Below, in pieces: positions 1 to 10,158 of a stretch of DNA of 64,000 bases. The notes below the pieces were generated by a model, which had not been told where the DNA came from, ran no database searches, and saw nothing but the letters and a program-made list of their open reading frames with translations. The position numbers were made by a program, and so were the translations under genes. The stretch's first letter is position 1. Each line of letters begins with the position of its first letter. Source of the DNA: DOZZ01 sp963792655 (GTDB lineage: Bacteria > Acidobacteriota > Terriglobia > Bryobacterales > Bryobacteraceae); NCBI GenBank assembly GCA_963792655.1, contig CAWBWU010000001.1, positions 248,001-312,000 of the forward strand, read 5' to 3'.

Positions 1-1
1 C

Positions 2-811
2 GGCGATCGCACGTTGCGTGTCGATAGTCACGGCAACATCCACGTGCCGCTGCTCGGAATCGTTCCGGTCAAAGGGATGACGGTCGACGAGTTGGAAGAA
101 GATCTGGCGCGGCGCCTGAAGGTCTATATGAAAGAGCCGTCGGTAACGGTGAACGTGACGGAGTTCAAGACCCAATCAGTGTCGGTCCTGGGCGAGGTTG
201 CGCAGCCCGGCATCCGCCAGATTCGCCCCGGTAAGACGCTGTTCGACGTCATCTCCGAATGCGGAGGCGTGAAGAGCGATGCCGGAACCATCATTCTGAT
301 TACCCGTTCGAAGAAGCGCGGTGTGCCGCCCCTGCCCAACGCGAAAGACGATCCCACGGGCGATTACTGGATCGCCAGCGTGAACATGAATTCACTCATC
401 AACTCGCAAGACCCGCGCGACAACATTTTGCTGATGGCTGACGATGTCATCTCTGTGCCGCATGGCGAGTCGATCTATGTGCTGGGCGATGTGCAGAAGG
501 CGGGCAAGATCGAGCTGGGGCAGAGCGGCAAACTTTCGGCTTTGCAAGCAATCTCGCTGTCCGGTGGATTGCAAAAGACGGCGAGCCGCAGCCACGCGCG
601 CATTCTGCGGCTGAAACCCGGCTCACAGGAACGCGCGGAACTGCCGTTGAATCTGGCGAATATCTACGCGGGCAAACAGCCCGACGTCAGCCTCCAGCCG
701 GAAGACATTCTGATGGTGCCGAACAGTGAGGGGCGCGTGATCACCACGAAAGTTCTGGAAGGGCTGTTCGGTGCAGGTTTGAGCGGTGTCGTACTGATGG
801 GAACCCGTTGA
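2..811 (+). CDS. Polysaccharide export protein (Wza-like), C-terminal part, truncated by window edge
   Basis: The gene enters from the left edge; its frame is open from base 2, and the TTG at 14 is an internal codon rather than a start. What remains (269 residues) begins with the end of the poly-export domain (GDRTLRV, then DSHGNIHVPLLG). Two SLBB-type beta-grasp domains follow: one around VSVLGEVAQPGIRQI and one around ESIYVLGDVQKAGKIEL. Proteins of this family form the outer-membrane channel that lets capsule or exopolysaccharide out of the cell, working with the inner-membrane Wzc-type kinase. That kinase gene follows directly, its ATG overlapping this TGA by one base. The N-terminus, with any lipoprotein signal, lies outside the window. 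The family assignment is firm; the exported polymer is unknown. Confidence 0.9.
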   Translation, partial: GDRTLRVDSHGNIHVPLLGIVPVKGMTVDELEEDLARRLKVYMKEPSVTVNVTEFKTQSVSVLGEVAQPGIRQIRPGKTLFDVISECGGVKSDAGTIILITRSKKRGVPPLPNAKDDPTGDYWIASVNMNSLINSQDPRDNILLMADDVISVPHGESIYVLGDVQKAGKIELGQSGKLSALQAISLSGGLQKTASRSHARILRLKPGSQERAELPLNLANIYAGKQPDVSLQPEDILMVPNSEGRVITTKVLEGLFGAGLSGVVLMGTR

Positions 812-3153
812 TGAGTGACGATTTCGCACCGCCTTCGCTGATCCACCGGCCTGCTGCCGCACCGCCAGCAATTCAGTTACAGCCAGCGCGTAGCGGCCCC
901 TCCGGCGAACTGCCGGAAGAACGAGGCGTCGCGAGCTGGATCGAGTATCTGCGCATGTGCCGACGCAATGCGGGCACACTGGTCACCGCCGCGATTCTCG
1001 GGGCATTGTGCGGGTTGCTGTTTGTTCTTCCGCGAACGCCCGTATACCAGGCACGCACCACGATTGAAGTCGAGCAGGCGAACGACAGCACGCTTGGCCT
1101 GCGTGATGCGAGCCAGCAGATTTCATCGGGCATCGACGCCGAGATCAACGATCTGCAAACCCAGATCAAGATCATGACCAGCGACACGCTGGTACGTGCG
1201 GTCATTGCGCGCATGGAGAAGACGCACGCGGGTGCTGCGCACGAGGACAAATCGGCCGGCTCGCTCTGGCGCCGCATCTTTCACATGCAGCAGGCGGGTA
1301 CGCCGTCGACATGGCAGGATGCCGCGCGCGCCGCAGCCAACAGTTTGAACGTGCGCGAGATCGGCACCACGCGCCTGATCGAAATCATGGCCGATTCGAC
1401 TGACCCGCAAGTTGCCGCTGCCTTCGTGAACACGATGGCCGACGAGTACATGAATCAAAAGATTGAAGCGCGCTGGTCCAGTTCGCAGCGCACCACCGAG
1501 CGGCTGACGCGTGCGCTCGACGACATGCGCATCAAGCTCGAACGCGCGGAAGATGCGTTGCAGTCTTACGCGCGCGAGTCGGGGTTGATGTTCACCAGCG
1601 ACAAGAGCAGTGTTTCGGACGAGCGTTTGAGCCAACTGCAGGAGTCGCTCTCGGCGGCTCAGGCTGATCGTGTCACCAAGCAATCGAGAGATGAAATGCT
1701 CGGGGCAGCCACGCCTGCCGATCTGCCGAGTGTGATCTCGGACGCATCGCTCGCCGGCATGCGCGATCGTCTGCTCGAACTCAAGCGCCAGCAGGCGGAA
1801 CTCTCGGCGACGTTTACGCCCGAGTACTCGAAGGTGAAAAAGCTTGCCCTGCAGATCAGCATGCTCGAGGCGGAGCTGCAGAAACAGTACACGGCTTACA
1901 AGACTCACGCGCGCAGCGAGCTTGACGAAGCGCGTGGTCATGAACGCCTGCTTGCGAATGCTTATGCGGCGCAGGCGCACGTCGTGACGCAGGAGAGCGA
2001 GAAAAAGATCCACTACGACATCCTGAAGCGCGAAGTGGATTCGACGCGATCGCTGTACGACACCATGCTGGCGCGAGTGAAAGAAGCCGGCATCGCTTCC
2101 GCCGTGCGCGCGAGCAACGTGCGTGTGGTCGATGAAGCGCGCCCGCCGAGTGTTCCTTACAAGCCGCGCATTCCGCAAAGCGTGCTGATCGGGTTGTTGT
2201 CCGGCTTCTGTGTTGGTGCGGTGTTTGTGATTTCGCGCGAGCGCGCGGACCGCAGCATCCAGGCGCCCGGCGACATCAATGTGTACCTGGGTGTGCCCGA
2301 GTTAGGCGTGATCCCCGCAGCAGCCACTGAACCGAAGGATTTGATTGAAAGCGGCAAGCAACCGAAGGCCGTGCTGACGCTCTTGCCTGCAACGGAACCA
2401 GCACCCGCTCTGCCGGAGCGCGTCGAGTTAGTCACGTGGCAGCATAAGCCCTCGATGCTGGCTGAAGCGTTTCGCGGCGCGCTGACGTCGCTCCTGTTCC
2501 TCGGCCAGAACGGCAGCCGTCCGCGCGTGCTCGTAATGACAAGCGCGAACCCAGGCGAGGGCAAGACTACTATCACGACCAATCTGGCGATTGCGCTTTC
2601 GGAGATTGGCCAGAAGGTGTTGCTGATCGATGGCGATCTGCGGCGGCCGCGATTGCACGATGTGTTCCAGGTGGATCAGCAGCCGGGCCTTTCGGAAATC
2701 ATGCTTGGCTCTGAGCCGCTGACCCCTGCGGCTGCTGCAGCGATGGTGAAGCCGGTGTTGATGAACCGGGTGTTCCTGCTGCCAAGTGGCGCGAGCACCA
2801 GTGCCGCAACGAATTTGCTCTACTCTCCGCGCATGAAGGAGTTGTTGCAGTGGGCGCGCAAAGAGTTCGATATGGTTTTGATCGACACGCCGCCGATGCT
2901 GCAGATTCCCGATGCGCGTGTGTTCGGGCGCGCCGCGGACGCGATCATTCTGGTGGTTCGCGCGGGACGTACGACGCGCGATGCGGCGCTTGCCGTGCGG
3001 CAGCGTCTGGCAGAAGATGGCACGCGCGTAGCCGGCAGCATTCTGAACGACTGGAACCCGAAGAAAGCACGCGCCGGCTACTATGGCTCACAAGCGTACG
3101 GCTACAACTATCAGGCCGGCAATTACCAGGCGCAAGACTCTGCGCGCAACTGA
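811..3153 (+). CDS. Chain-length determinant / BY-type tyrosine kinase (Wzz-Wzc fusion)
   Basis: This 780-residue inner-membrane protein controls polymer length and export through ATP-dependent tyrosine autophosphorylation. A Wzz domain has a first membrane segment near residues 55-75 (LVTAAILGALCGLLFVLP). A long periplasmic coiled coil follows, with a second membrane segment near 455-475 (SVLIGLLSGFCVGAVFVIS). The cytoplasmic kinase carries Walker A (SANPGEGKTT, about 576), Walker A' (LLIDGDLRRPR, about 603) and Walker B (MVLIDTPP, about 690). The C-terminus is a tyrosine cluster (YYGSQAYGYNY), the expected autophosphorylation site. Length and domain order are those of fused proteobacterial/acidobacterial Wzc proteins. 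The ATG at 811 overlaps the upstream TGA, so translation is probably coupled to the export gene. The reading frame is intact. Confidence 0.93.
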   Translation: MSDDFAPPSLIHRPAAAPPAIQLQPARSGPSGELPEERGVASWIEYLRMCRRNAGTLVTAAILGALCGLLFVLPRTPVYQARTTIEVEQANDSTLGLRDASQQISSGIDAEINDLQTQIKIMTSDTLVRAVIARMEKTHAGAAHEDKSAGSLWRRIFHMQQAGTPSTWQDAARAAANSLNVREIGTTRLIEIMADSTDPQVAAAFVNTMADEYMNQKIEARWSSSQRTTERLTRALDDMRIKLERAEDALQSYARESGLMFTSDKSSVSDERLSQLQESLSAAQADRVTKQSRDEMLGAATPADLPSVISDASLAGMRDRLLELKRQQAELSATFTPEYSKVKKLALQISMLEAELQKQYTAYKTHARSELDEARGHERLLANAYAAQAHVVTQESEKKIHYDILKREVDSTRSLYDTMLARVKEAGIASAVRASNVRVVDEARPPSVPYKPRIPQSVLIGLLSGFCVGAVFVISRERADRSIQAPGDINVYLGVPELGVIPAAATEPKDLIESGKQPKAVLTLLPATEPAPALPERVELVTWQHKPSMLAEAFRGALTSLLFLGQNGSRPRVLVMTSANPGEGKTTITTNLAIALSEIGQKVLLIDGDLRRPRLHDVFQVDQQPGLSEIMLGSEPLTPAAAAAMVKPVLMNRVFLLPSGASTSAATNLLYSPRMKELLQWARKEFDMVLIDTPPMLQIPDARVFGRAADAIILVVRAGRTTRDAALAVRQRLAEDGTRVAGSILNDWNPKKARAGYYGSQAYGYNYQAGNYQAQDSARN

Positions 3154-3161
3154 GGGTAAGC

Positions 3162-4356
3162 GTGCGCGTCGTCTATCTCAACCCGAGCGGTGAACTGGGC
3201 GGGGCCGAGCGTAGCTTGCTCGATTTCCTGACTAGTTTGCGGCAAGCGCGGCCGGCATGGGAACTGCATCTCGTGTTGAGTGAAGACGGGCCGCTGGCAG
3301 CTCAAGCGGAGCAACTTGGCGTGCGCGTCGTGGTGCTCGCATTTCCGCAGGCACTTGCCCGGTTAGGGGACTCGGGCGCCCGGCCATCCATGCTGCTGGG
3401 AATGGCTCGCGCTCTACCGGCGGTGTGGAGCTACCGAGCACAACTGGCGCGAATGCTGCGTGCGATCGCGCCCGGCGTGGTGCACAGCAATGGATTCAAA
3501 ATGCATCTGCTCAGTGCCCTGTGTAGGCCGCGCGGAGCCCAGCTGGTGTGGCATGTGCATGACTACGTCAGCCGCCGCCCCGCCATGGCGCGTTTGCTGC
3601 GCATCTTCAACTCGCGCGTGAACATGCGGATCGCGAATTCCGAGAGTGTCGCGCAAGATTTGCGGGCAACGCTCCCTGGCCCACTCACGGTAATTCCTAA
3701 CGGCGTTGATCTTGGCCGCTTCCATCCTGAGGGCGAGCGCGCAACGCTCGATGCACCGGCCGGTACGGTTCGCGTGATCTTGCCCGGCACGTTCGCGCGT
3801 TGGAAAGGCCATGAGCTTTTTCTGCACGCGCTGTCGCTCGTGAGTCCTGACGCGAAGCGTGCGCGGGTTCATCGTGGGCGGCCCGATCTACCGGACCGCG
3901 GGAAGCCAGTACTCGCTTGAAGAACTGCAAAATCGCGCGCGCGAGCTCTCGGTAGATGTCTGCTTCACCGGCTTTGTCGATGACATGCCGGCGATGATGC
4001 GTGCGGCCGATATCGTCGTCCATGCCAGCACGGAGCCGGAACCTTTCGGGCTCGTGATTGCCGAAGCGATGGCGTGCGGATGCGCCGTGATCGCGAGCAA
4101 TCAAGGTGGCGCGGCCGAGGTGTATCGGGCCGGTGTTGAAGCAATTGCAGTAACACCCGGGGATGCGCACGCGCTGGCGGCTGCCATCGAGCGGCTCGCA
4201 CTTGATGCGGAACTGCGTGCGCGTTTGGGCGCCGCCGCGCGGGCCGGAGCGGTGGCGCGTCATAGCCGCGAGCGGTTAGGCGAAGCGCTGGCCGGGATCT
4301 ACACGACGCCACACACGACAGCCGCACAGGCGAAGCAGGCGGTCGCGATCCCATGA
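3162..4356 (+). CDS. Glycosyltransferase, GT4 family (frame broken once)
   Basis: A GT-B fold glycosyltransferase acting on the cytoplasmic face to extend the polysaccharide repeat unit. It starts with GTG at 3162 behind a GAGGGT ribosome site. The N-terminal domain has the ELGGAERSLLDF acceptor-side loop. The C-terminal donor domain has VIPNGVDLGRF and the E-x7-E motif in EPEPFGLVIAEAMACG. The frame changes near 3865-3867: reading GGG as GG restores a continuous ARFIVGGPIY, so a one-base homopolymer over-call is likely and the two halves are given as one gene. It lies 8 bases after the kinase, and its TGA overlaps the next ATG. The donor sugar cannot be read from the sequence. Confidence 0.85.
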
Positions 4357-5427
4357 AGATCGCGATGATCAGCTACCAGTTGCCGCGCGCTGGTTATAAG
4401 ACGGGCGGCATTGAACGCGTCGCGCACAGCCTTGCGCAAGGTCTCGCGCTGCGCGAGCACAGCGTTGAAGTATGGAGTGCCGATCCTGCGCCGCCGGGTG
4501 CCGCCTACCGGGTGCGGCGGCTGCCCGGCAGCGCGCTCATTCATCATCCTGTCGGCGTGCGCATCACGATGGGCTATCTCGGCAACATCTTGAACACCAT
4601 GATCGACGCACGTAACGCGGACGTGATTATCGCCAATGGTGACAGCCTGTTGCTGCCGCTGCTCGGCAAACCGGTGGTGCGCGTTCTGCATGGCAGTGCG
4701 TGGGCCGAAGCACGCGCGGCGCGTTCACCCTGGCGCTTTGCCGCGCAATCGGGCGTGTATCTGCAAGAGTTGCTGACCGGGCTTGACGCAGCCGCATTGC
4801 GTCGCGGTCAGCCGCAACACGCTCAAGCATCATCCGTTCGTGCGTCAGGTGATCCCGCTGGGAGTGGATCTGGCAACGTTCCACCCGGGCGGAACCAGAC
4901 GCTCCGTTCCGGTCATCGTATCGGTGGGTGCGCTTGATGGACGCAAGCGCGGTGGGCAGTTGCTCGAGTGGTTCACGACCGCGATCCGCCCGAGACTTCC
5001 CGATGCCGAACTGCACATGGTGTGCCGCCCGGGCAAAGTGGTGCCGGGCGTCTCCTATCACACGGGCATCAGCGACGACGCGCTGGCAGAGCTTTATCGC
5101 AGCGCCTGGGTGTACGCGTCGGCCAGCACTTACGAGGGGTTCGGACTACCGTATCTCGAAGCAATGGCGTGCGGGCTTCCGGTGATCGCCACGCCGAATC
5201 CGGGGAGCGCGGAAGTGCTCGACGAGGGCCGCGCCGGTGTGCTGGCGAGCGACGATCAGTTTCCATCAACACTATTGCGGCTCTTGCTGAATGACGACGA
5301 GCGGACCCGGTGGAGTGCCGCGGGATTAGCGCGAGCACGCGAGTGTTCACTCGGCGGCATGATCGATCGTTATGAACAGCTTCTCTCAGGTCTGGTGAAC
5401 GCGCCGGCTGCGGAGCCCGCAGCATGA
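4353..5427 (+). CDS. Glycosyltransferase, GT4 family (frame broken once)
   Basis: A second GT-B glycosyltransferase of the exopolysaccharide operon. Its ATG overlaps the previous TGA (ATGA), indicating coupled translation. The N-terminal half has GYKTGGIERVAHSLAQGL, the glycine-rich loop typical of GT4 acceptor domains. The C-terminal half has VIPLGVDLATFHPGG, a nucleotide-binding start (VIVSVGALDGRKRG) and STYEGFGLPYLEAMACG, the E-x7-E donor motif. The halves are in different frames. One extra base near 4797 explains the break and gives HCVAVSRNTLKHH across the junction, so I read it as a sequencing indel. Substrate unknown. Confidence 0.84.
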
Positions 5428-6791
5428 AGGGCAAGCTCAACTGGGGATGGCTCGAAGCCTTCGTGCTCGTCACGTACCTTCTGAATGGCCTGCTGCTGTT
5501 GCCCGGCACACAGAGCTTCCGCGTCTACATTCGCGCCGCGCCGTATGTGTTCAGCCTGGCGCTGCTGGTGTTCTGCCTGCTGCGGCGGCGTGCACAGAAC
5601 AGCGCTCCGGGCGGCATGGCTATGGCGCTGATGGTGCTGCTGCTGATCGCAAACCTGTTGCACCCGACCACGCATTTGCACGCGGGGCTCGCCCAGGTAT
5701 TCTTTCAACTCGCGATTGCGGCGCCCGTCTTCTGGGCCGCGCGCCTGACCGACAACGAAGCGCGCCTGCGTCGCTTCCTATGGCTGGTGCTGATCGCCAA
5801 TGCGATCAACTCCGGTGTGGGGCTGCTGCAAATTTACTTTCCCGAGCGCTTTCTGCCCGCAGAGTTCAGCCGCGCGTTCGACCAATACTACCTGGCGTCG
5901 CTCTCTTACTACGGCGCTGACGGCCAGGTGATCTTCCGTCCGCCGGGCCTTTCCGATCTGCCGGGCGGCGCAGGGGTTGCGGGCGCCATGACCGCGCTAT
6001 TGGCATTGGGCTTCTCGGCGCGCCGTGGTGAGCGGTTTCGAACGCGTGTGGTGTGCCTGCTCCTGGCTCTTGCGGGAACCTCGGTCTTGTATCTGGCGCA
6101 AGTGCGATCGCTCGCGATCATGCTCGTGCTGGGCCTGGCGCTCATGATTTACTTCGGAGCGCGGCAAGCCAGGGTTTGGAAACAAAGCTGGCTCACGCTG
6201 GCCATTGCCGTGGCCATCTTTGGCTCGTTCGCGTACGCCGTGAGTGTTGGCGGGGAAACGGTGCGTGAACGCTTCGCCACAGTAGCCAAAACCGGTGTGG
6301 TGCAGAGCTGGCAGGGCAACCGCGGCCTGTTCTGGAACTACACCATTGAAGAGTTGTTGCCACGTTACCCGCTGGGTGCCGGCGTGGGGCGCTGGGGCAT
6401 GATGTCGAATTACTTCGGCGAACAGCAACGCGCCGATTCGCCGTTGCTCTATGCCGAAATTCAAATGACCGGATGGCTGCTCGATGGCGGCGTGCCGATG
6501 TGGATCCTCTATCCTGCCGGCCTCTTTTTTTCGCTGCTGTTTGTGTACCGGATGGCGCTGTCGCGGCGCTATGGCCGGTTGTTGCCGCATGCAGCGGGCA
6601 TTATCTTCTGTGCCAATTTTTGTGTCGTGGGTTCGACCTTGTCCGGTCCTTCGTTCAACAGCACAATGGGCATGCAGTTCTGGGCTCTGGCAGGCGCACT
6701 GTATGGCGCAGCGAAGGCCGAGGCGAAAGCCGCTCAGCCGTACGAAGTACCCGCGGCTGCACTGGAACCAGAGGCGGCGTCCCTTGCGTGA
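5424..6791 (+). CDS. O-antigen ligase / polysaccharide polymerase-like membrane protein
   Basis: A 455-residue integral membrane protein with about ten to twelve hydrophobic helices. A central stretch (GNRGLFWNYTIEEL, then RYPLGAGVGRWG) resembles the large periplasmic loop of the Wzy/WaaL family. In a Wza-Wzc operon such a protein usually polymerises undecaprenyl-linked repeat units on the periplasmic side of the inner membrane. Its ATG overlaps the preceding glycosyltransferase stop (ATGA), and the next gene starts eight bases before its own stop. The frame is intact. Polymerase and ligase cannot be told apart from sequence alone; context favours polymerase. Confidence 0.8.
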   Translation: MKGKLNWGWLEAFVLVTYLLNGLLLLPGTQSFRVYIRAAPYVFSLALLVFCLLRRRAQNSAPGGMAMALMVLLLIANLLHPTTHLHAGLAQVFFQLAIAAPVFWAARLTDNEARLRRFLWLVLIANAINSGVGLLQIYFPERFLPAEFSRAFDQYYLASLSYYGADGQVIFRPPGLSDLPGGAGVAGAMTALLALGFSARRGERFRTRVVCLLLALAGTSVLYLAQVRSLAIMLVLGLALMIYFGARQARVWKQSWLTLAIAVAIFGSFAYAVSVGGETVRERFATVAKTGVVQSWQGNRGLFWNYTIEELLPRYPLGAGVGRWGMMSNYFGEQQRADSPLLYAEIQMTGWLLDGGVPMWILYPAGLFFSLLFVYRMALSRRYGRLLPHAAGIIFCANFCVVGSTLSGPSFNSTMGMQFWALAGALYGAAKAEAKAAQPYEVPAAALEPEAASLA

Positions 6792-7872
6792 GGTTCGCAT
6801 CACGCATGTCACGCCCGCGCTGTTCGGCGGCGATGGCGGGGTTTATGGTGGAGCCGAACGCTACGTTTGGGAACTCGCGCGCGCCATGGGCCGGCATACG
6901 GCAACCTCGCTTGTCACGTTTGCCGATAGGGATGCCGTCTACGAACGCGAAGGCGTGCGAGTGCGGGTGATCGGGGGAGCGCGGTTCGTGCGGGGACAGC
7001 GCTTTAACCCGATTCACGTTCGCGCGTTGTGGAATGAACTCAGCCGTGCGCAGATCGTGCATTGCCACCAGCAACACATTCTGGCCAGCAGCTATCTCGC
7101 GCTACTCGGGCGCCTGCGTGGGCGCGCGGTGTACGTAACTGATCTGGGCGGCGGCGGTTGGGACATCTCCGCATACATCAACACAGACCGCTGGTATCGC
7201 GGGCATCTCCACATCAGCCGCTATAGCCGTGCGCAAGCAGGACACAACGAGTTGTCACGCGCGTCCGTAATCCTAGGCGGTGTGGATGCAGAGCGCTTTT
7301 CGCGCGCGAACGTCGCGCGTGACCGCGTGCTGTATGTCGGACGGCAGGTGCCGCACAAAGGCATCGACGTTCTCATCGCCGGTTTGCCCGCCGGCATGCC
7401 GCTCGAAATCATCGGGCACCCGTATGACGCGGATTATGCTGCGCGGCTGCGCGAACTCGCGCGCGGCAAGGACGTTACGTTTCGCGAAGACGTGAGCGAT
7501 GAACAGTTGCTCGACGCATACCGGCGTGCGTTATGCGTGGTGCTGCCGAGTGTCTATCGCGATGTGAATGGTAATGAGAGCCGCGTGCCCGAGCTGCTGG
7601 GCCAAACGCTGCTCGAAGCAATGGCGTGCGGTGCGCCGGCACTGTGTACCGATGTGGCCAGCATGCCTGAAGTGGTGGAGCACGGCGTCACAGGCTTTGT
7701 GGTGCCGCCCAACGATCCGAACGCGATTCGCGAAAAGCTGGAGTGGCTGCGCGACCACCCATTGGAAGCCGAAGCGATGGGGCAAGCGGGTTGGCGCCGC
7801 GTACGGGAATGTTTTGATTGGGAACAGGTGGTGGCGCGCTGCTTCGCGGCGTACGGGATTGCGCAGCCGTGA
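6784..7872 (+). CDS. Glycosyltransferase, GT4 family
   Basis: A 362-residue GT-B glycosyltransferase. The open frame runs further upstream inside the polymerase gene, but protein similarity begins at REVRITHVTPALFGG, so the in-frame TTG at 6784 is chosen; it overlaps the upstream TGA by eight bases. The acceptor loop reads GGVYGGAERYVWELA. The donor domain has RVLYVGRQVPHKGIDVLI and an E-x7-E region in VPELLGQTLLEAMACG. The insert VYRDVNGNESRVPEL before that motif is longer than in its neighbours. The frame is intact. Donor sugar unknown. Confidence 0.86.
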   Translation: MREVRITHVTPALFGGDGGVYGGAERYVWELARAMGRHTATSLVTFADRDAVYEREGVRVRVIGGARFVRGQRFNPIHVRALWNELSRAQIVHCHQQHILASSYLALLGRLRGRAVYVTDLGGGGWDISAYINTDRWYRGHLHISRYSRAQAGHNELSRASVILGGVDAERFSRANVARDRVLYVGRQVPHKGIDVLIAGLPAGMPLEIIGHPYDADYAARLRELARGKDVTFREDVSDEQLLDAYRRALCVVLPSVYRDVNGNESRVPELLGQTLLEAMACGAPALCTDVASMPEVVEHGVTGFVVPPNDPNAIREKLEWLRDHPLEAEAMGQAGWRRVRECFDWEQVVARCFAAYGIAQP

Positions 7873-9020
7873 ATACGTGGCACATCATCACCGGCGAATA
7901 TCCACCCGATCGCGGCGGCGTGGCCGATTACACACGGCAGGTTGCCGAAGGCTTGGTGCAGGCCGGTGACGGCGTCCATGTGTGGTGCCCCGGCAATGAC
8001 AACACGGCGGTGGATGAGAGCGGCATCAGCGTGCATCGCAATTGCGGCCATTTCGCTCCCAGCGATTTGCGCAGGCTCGGCGCTGCGCTCGATCGATACC
8101 CGGCGCCGCGGCGGTTGCTGCTGCAATATGTTCCGCATGCCTTCTTCTGCCGTTCATTGAATGCAGCGCTTGCGGCTTGGGTGTGGTGGCGCGCCAGGCG
8201 TCGAGGCGATGTGGTGCATCTGATGGTGCACGAAGCGTTTCTGGCGTTTGAGGGCAGCTTTGCGCAACATGCGGCAGCGCTGGTGCATCGAGCGATGGCA
8301 GTGATGCTGCTCGATGCCGCAACGAAGGTGTGGGTGGCGATCCCCGCCTGGCAACGAGCACTTGCACCGTTTGCACTGCGCGGACCAAAACAATTTGGGT
8401 GGCTGCCGGTGCCGAGCAATATCCCGGTCTGCGCTACGGCGCCACGACCGCCGAATGAACTGCCGGTGGTGGGACACTTCGGCACCTACGGCAAGCTGAC
8501 GACCGATCTCCTGACGCCCATTTTTGCGGAGCTCGCAGCAGGTGGCGGTTGCCGCTTTCTGGCAATTGGACGCGGCAGCGAGGCATATCGCGAATCGGTG
8601 CCAAGTGAATGGAGACACCTGGTGACGGCGACGGGCGATCTTGCGCCCGAAGCAATCTCGCGCCACTTGCAAACCTGCGATGTCCTGGTGCAACCGTACC
8701 CAGATGGCATCTCTACGCGGCGCACAACGGCCATGGCGGCTTTGGCTCATGGCATCCCATTGGTAAGCAATCACGGCGCACGGACGGAAGAGAATATCTG
8801 GGGCGGTGTTGCGACCCTGGCAGCGCCTGTCTCACTTGCAAGGGCCGCCCAGTCACTGATCGGCGTAGGCGCGGCGGGGCGCGCCCTCATCGCTCAGAGA
8901 CAACGCCGACTCTACCGCGACCGGTTTGATTTGAAGCACACCATCGCGGCATTGCGTTCGGGCGTCGTGCCGAACGATGTCTCTCCGGAGCTGGAGCCAA
9001 CATGCGAATCCTACTCGTAA
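7869..9020 (+). CDS. Glycosyltransferase, divergent GT4-like
   Basis: A 383-residue protein starting at GTG 7869, which overlaps the previous stop (GTGA). The N-terminus (WHIITGEYPPDRGGVADYTRQV) is a standard GT-B acceptor start with the P-x-x-GG-V-A-x-Y loop. The donor domain is unusual: where neighbours have the acidic E-x7-E motif, this protein has PYPDGISTRRTTAMAALAHG. It still has a donor-like segment (VVGHFGTYGKLTTDLL). It is therefore probably a glycosyltransferase with a modified donor site or different metal-independent chemistry. The operon position makes a role in the same polymer likely. Confidence 0.78.
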   Translation: MNTWHIITGEYPPDRGGVADYTRQVAEGLVQAGDGVHVWCPGNDNTAVDESGISVHRNCGHFAPSDLRRLGAALDRYPAPRRLLLQYVPHAFFCRSLNAALAAWVWWRARRRGDVVHLMVHEAFLAFEGSFAQHAAALVHRAMAVMLLDAATKVWVAIPAWQRALAPFALRGPKQFGWLPVPSNIPVCATAPRPPNELPVVGHFGTYGKLTTDLLTPIFAELAAGGGCRFLAIGRGSEAYRESVPSEWRHLVTATGDLAPEAISRHLQTCDVLVQPYPDGISTRRTTAMAALAHGIPLVSNHGARTEENIWGGVATLAAPVSLARAAQSLIGVGAAGRALIAQRQRRLYRDRFDLKHTIAALRSGVVPNDVSPELEPTCESYS

Positions 9021-10158
9021 ACACCACGAGCGCACGTGTTGGCGGCATCGAAACTTATCTCGAAGAAGTTGCACAAGCACTTACTGCCGATGGCGACGAG
9101 GTCGTATTCGCGGCGGAGCAGCGGGGGGCAGGGGCCCAAATCGCACTGCCTGCCCATGTGCCCGTCTGGTACGGGCCCGATGAGATGACCGAGGGCATGG
9201 CGCGCTGGCAGCCCGACGTTGTTTACGCGCATGGAGCTTTGGAGCCGGCGATGGAAGAGTGCGCGCTCACGCATCCTCACGCCTATTACTTCGCGCACAA
9301 CTACTACGGAACCTGTATCAGCGGCTTGAAGCGCCGCTCCGATCGGGCCTGTGAACGCGTGCTGGGGCCGCAGTGTCTGGTGCGCTATCTGCCACAGCGC
9401 TGCGGCGGCGCGAATCCTGCAACGATGTTCCGCCTCTACAGTCGAGAGCGCGCCCGTCTCGAACGGCTGCGGCAATATTCAGTTTTGTTCACTGCCTCAG
9501 AACACATGCGACGAGAATATGTGCGGCACGGGTTTCAGAATGTGCGGGTGATCGGGCTGCCCGCTCCTGCGATCACGAAGCGCGCGCTGCTGGACGCAGA
9601 ATCCTCTGCGGCTACTCTTTCTTGGCCGTCTCGAAGAGGTGAAGGGGCCGCTGGTGTTGCTGGAAGCACTGCGACTGCTTGAAGTGTCCTGTTCGCCTCA
9701 CCATCGCGGGTGACGGCAGCTTGCGCGAGGAGTGCGCCAGGCGTGCCGCAGAAATACGCCCCAACAACGCAGCGGTACAGATCGAGTTCACCGGGTGGCG
9801 TGATGCTGCAGCGTGCCGCGCGCTTCTCTCCCAAACTCACCTGCTGGTGATGCCGAGTCTGTGGCCCGAGCCTTTCGGCAAGGCGGGCCTGGAAGCAAAC
9901 GCTATGGGAGTGCCGGTGATTGCGTTCGACACGGGTGGCATTCCGGAATGGCTGACGGCGGGAGTGAACGGCGAACTCGCTTCAGCCGATCCCCCAGGCG
10001 CCGCGGCGTTGGCCAATGCCATCCTGCGCGGAAGCCAAAACCTGAACGCGCTCTCGCGCGGCGCGCAAGAAATAGCGGAGCGCTTCAGCATGGCGAATCA
10101 TCTCACCCGCTTGAAGTCCGCGTTCGAACAAACAGAGGCTATCGCGCGCTATGCCTGA
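9002..10158 (+). CDS. Glycosyltransferase, GT4 family (frame broken twice)
   Basis: The gene starts at ATG 9002, 19 bases inside the previous gene, with RILLVNTTSARVGGIETYLEEV, a typical GT4 beginning. Four cysteines lie in the middle (CISGLKRRSDRAC, then GPQCLVRYLPQRCGG), giving a possible metal or disulfide cluster not seen in the other transferases here. The frame moves by one base near 9602 and again near 9683. Between them the sequence still reads PLRLLFLGRLEEVKGP, the expected start of the donor domain. The C-terminal part has VRLTIAGDGSL and LWPEPFGKAGLEANAMG (E-x7-E). Both shifts fit single inserted bases, so one gene is annotated. Confidence 0.82.

Noticed and set aside
1123..2178. 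Open frame of 351 codons antisense to the Wzc-type kinase
   Set aside because: Composition is Arg/His-rich with no domain, and the opposite strand carries a well-formed kinase.
3855..3870. Programmed frameshift considered for the broken glycosyltransferase genes
   Set aside because: Breaks occur at unrelated sequences, in both directions, and in many unrelated genes; no slippery heptamer with a following structure recurs.
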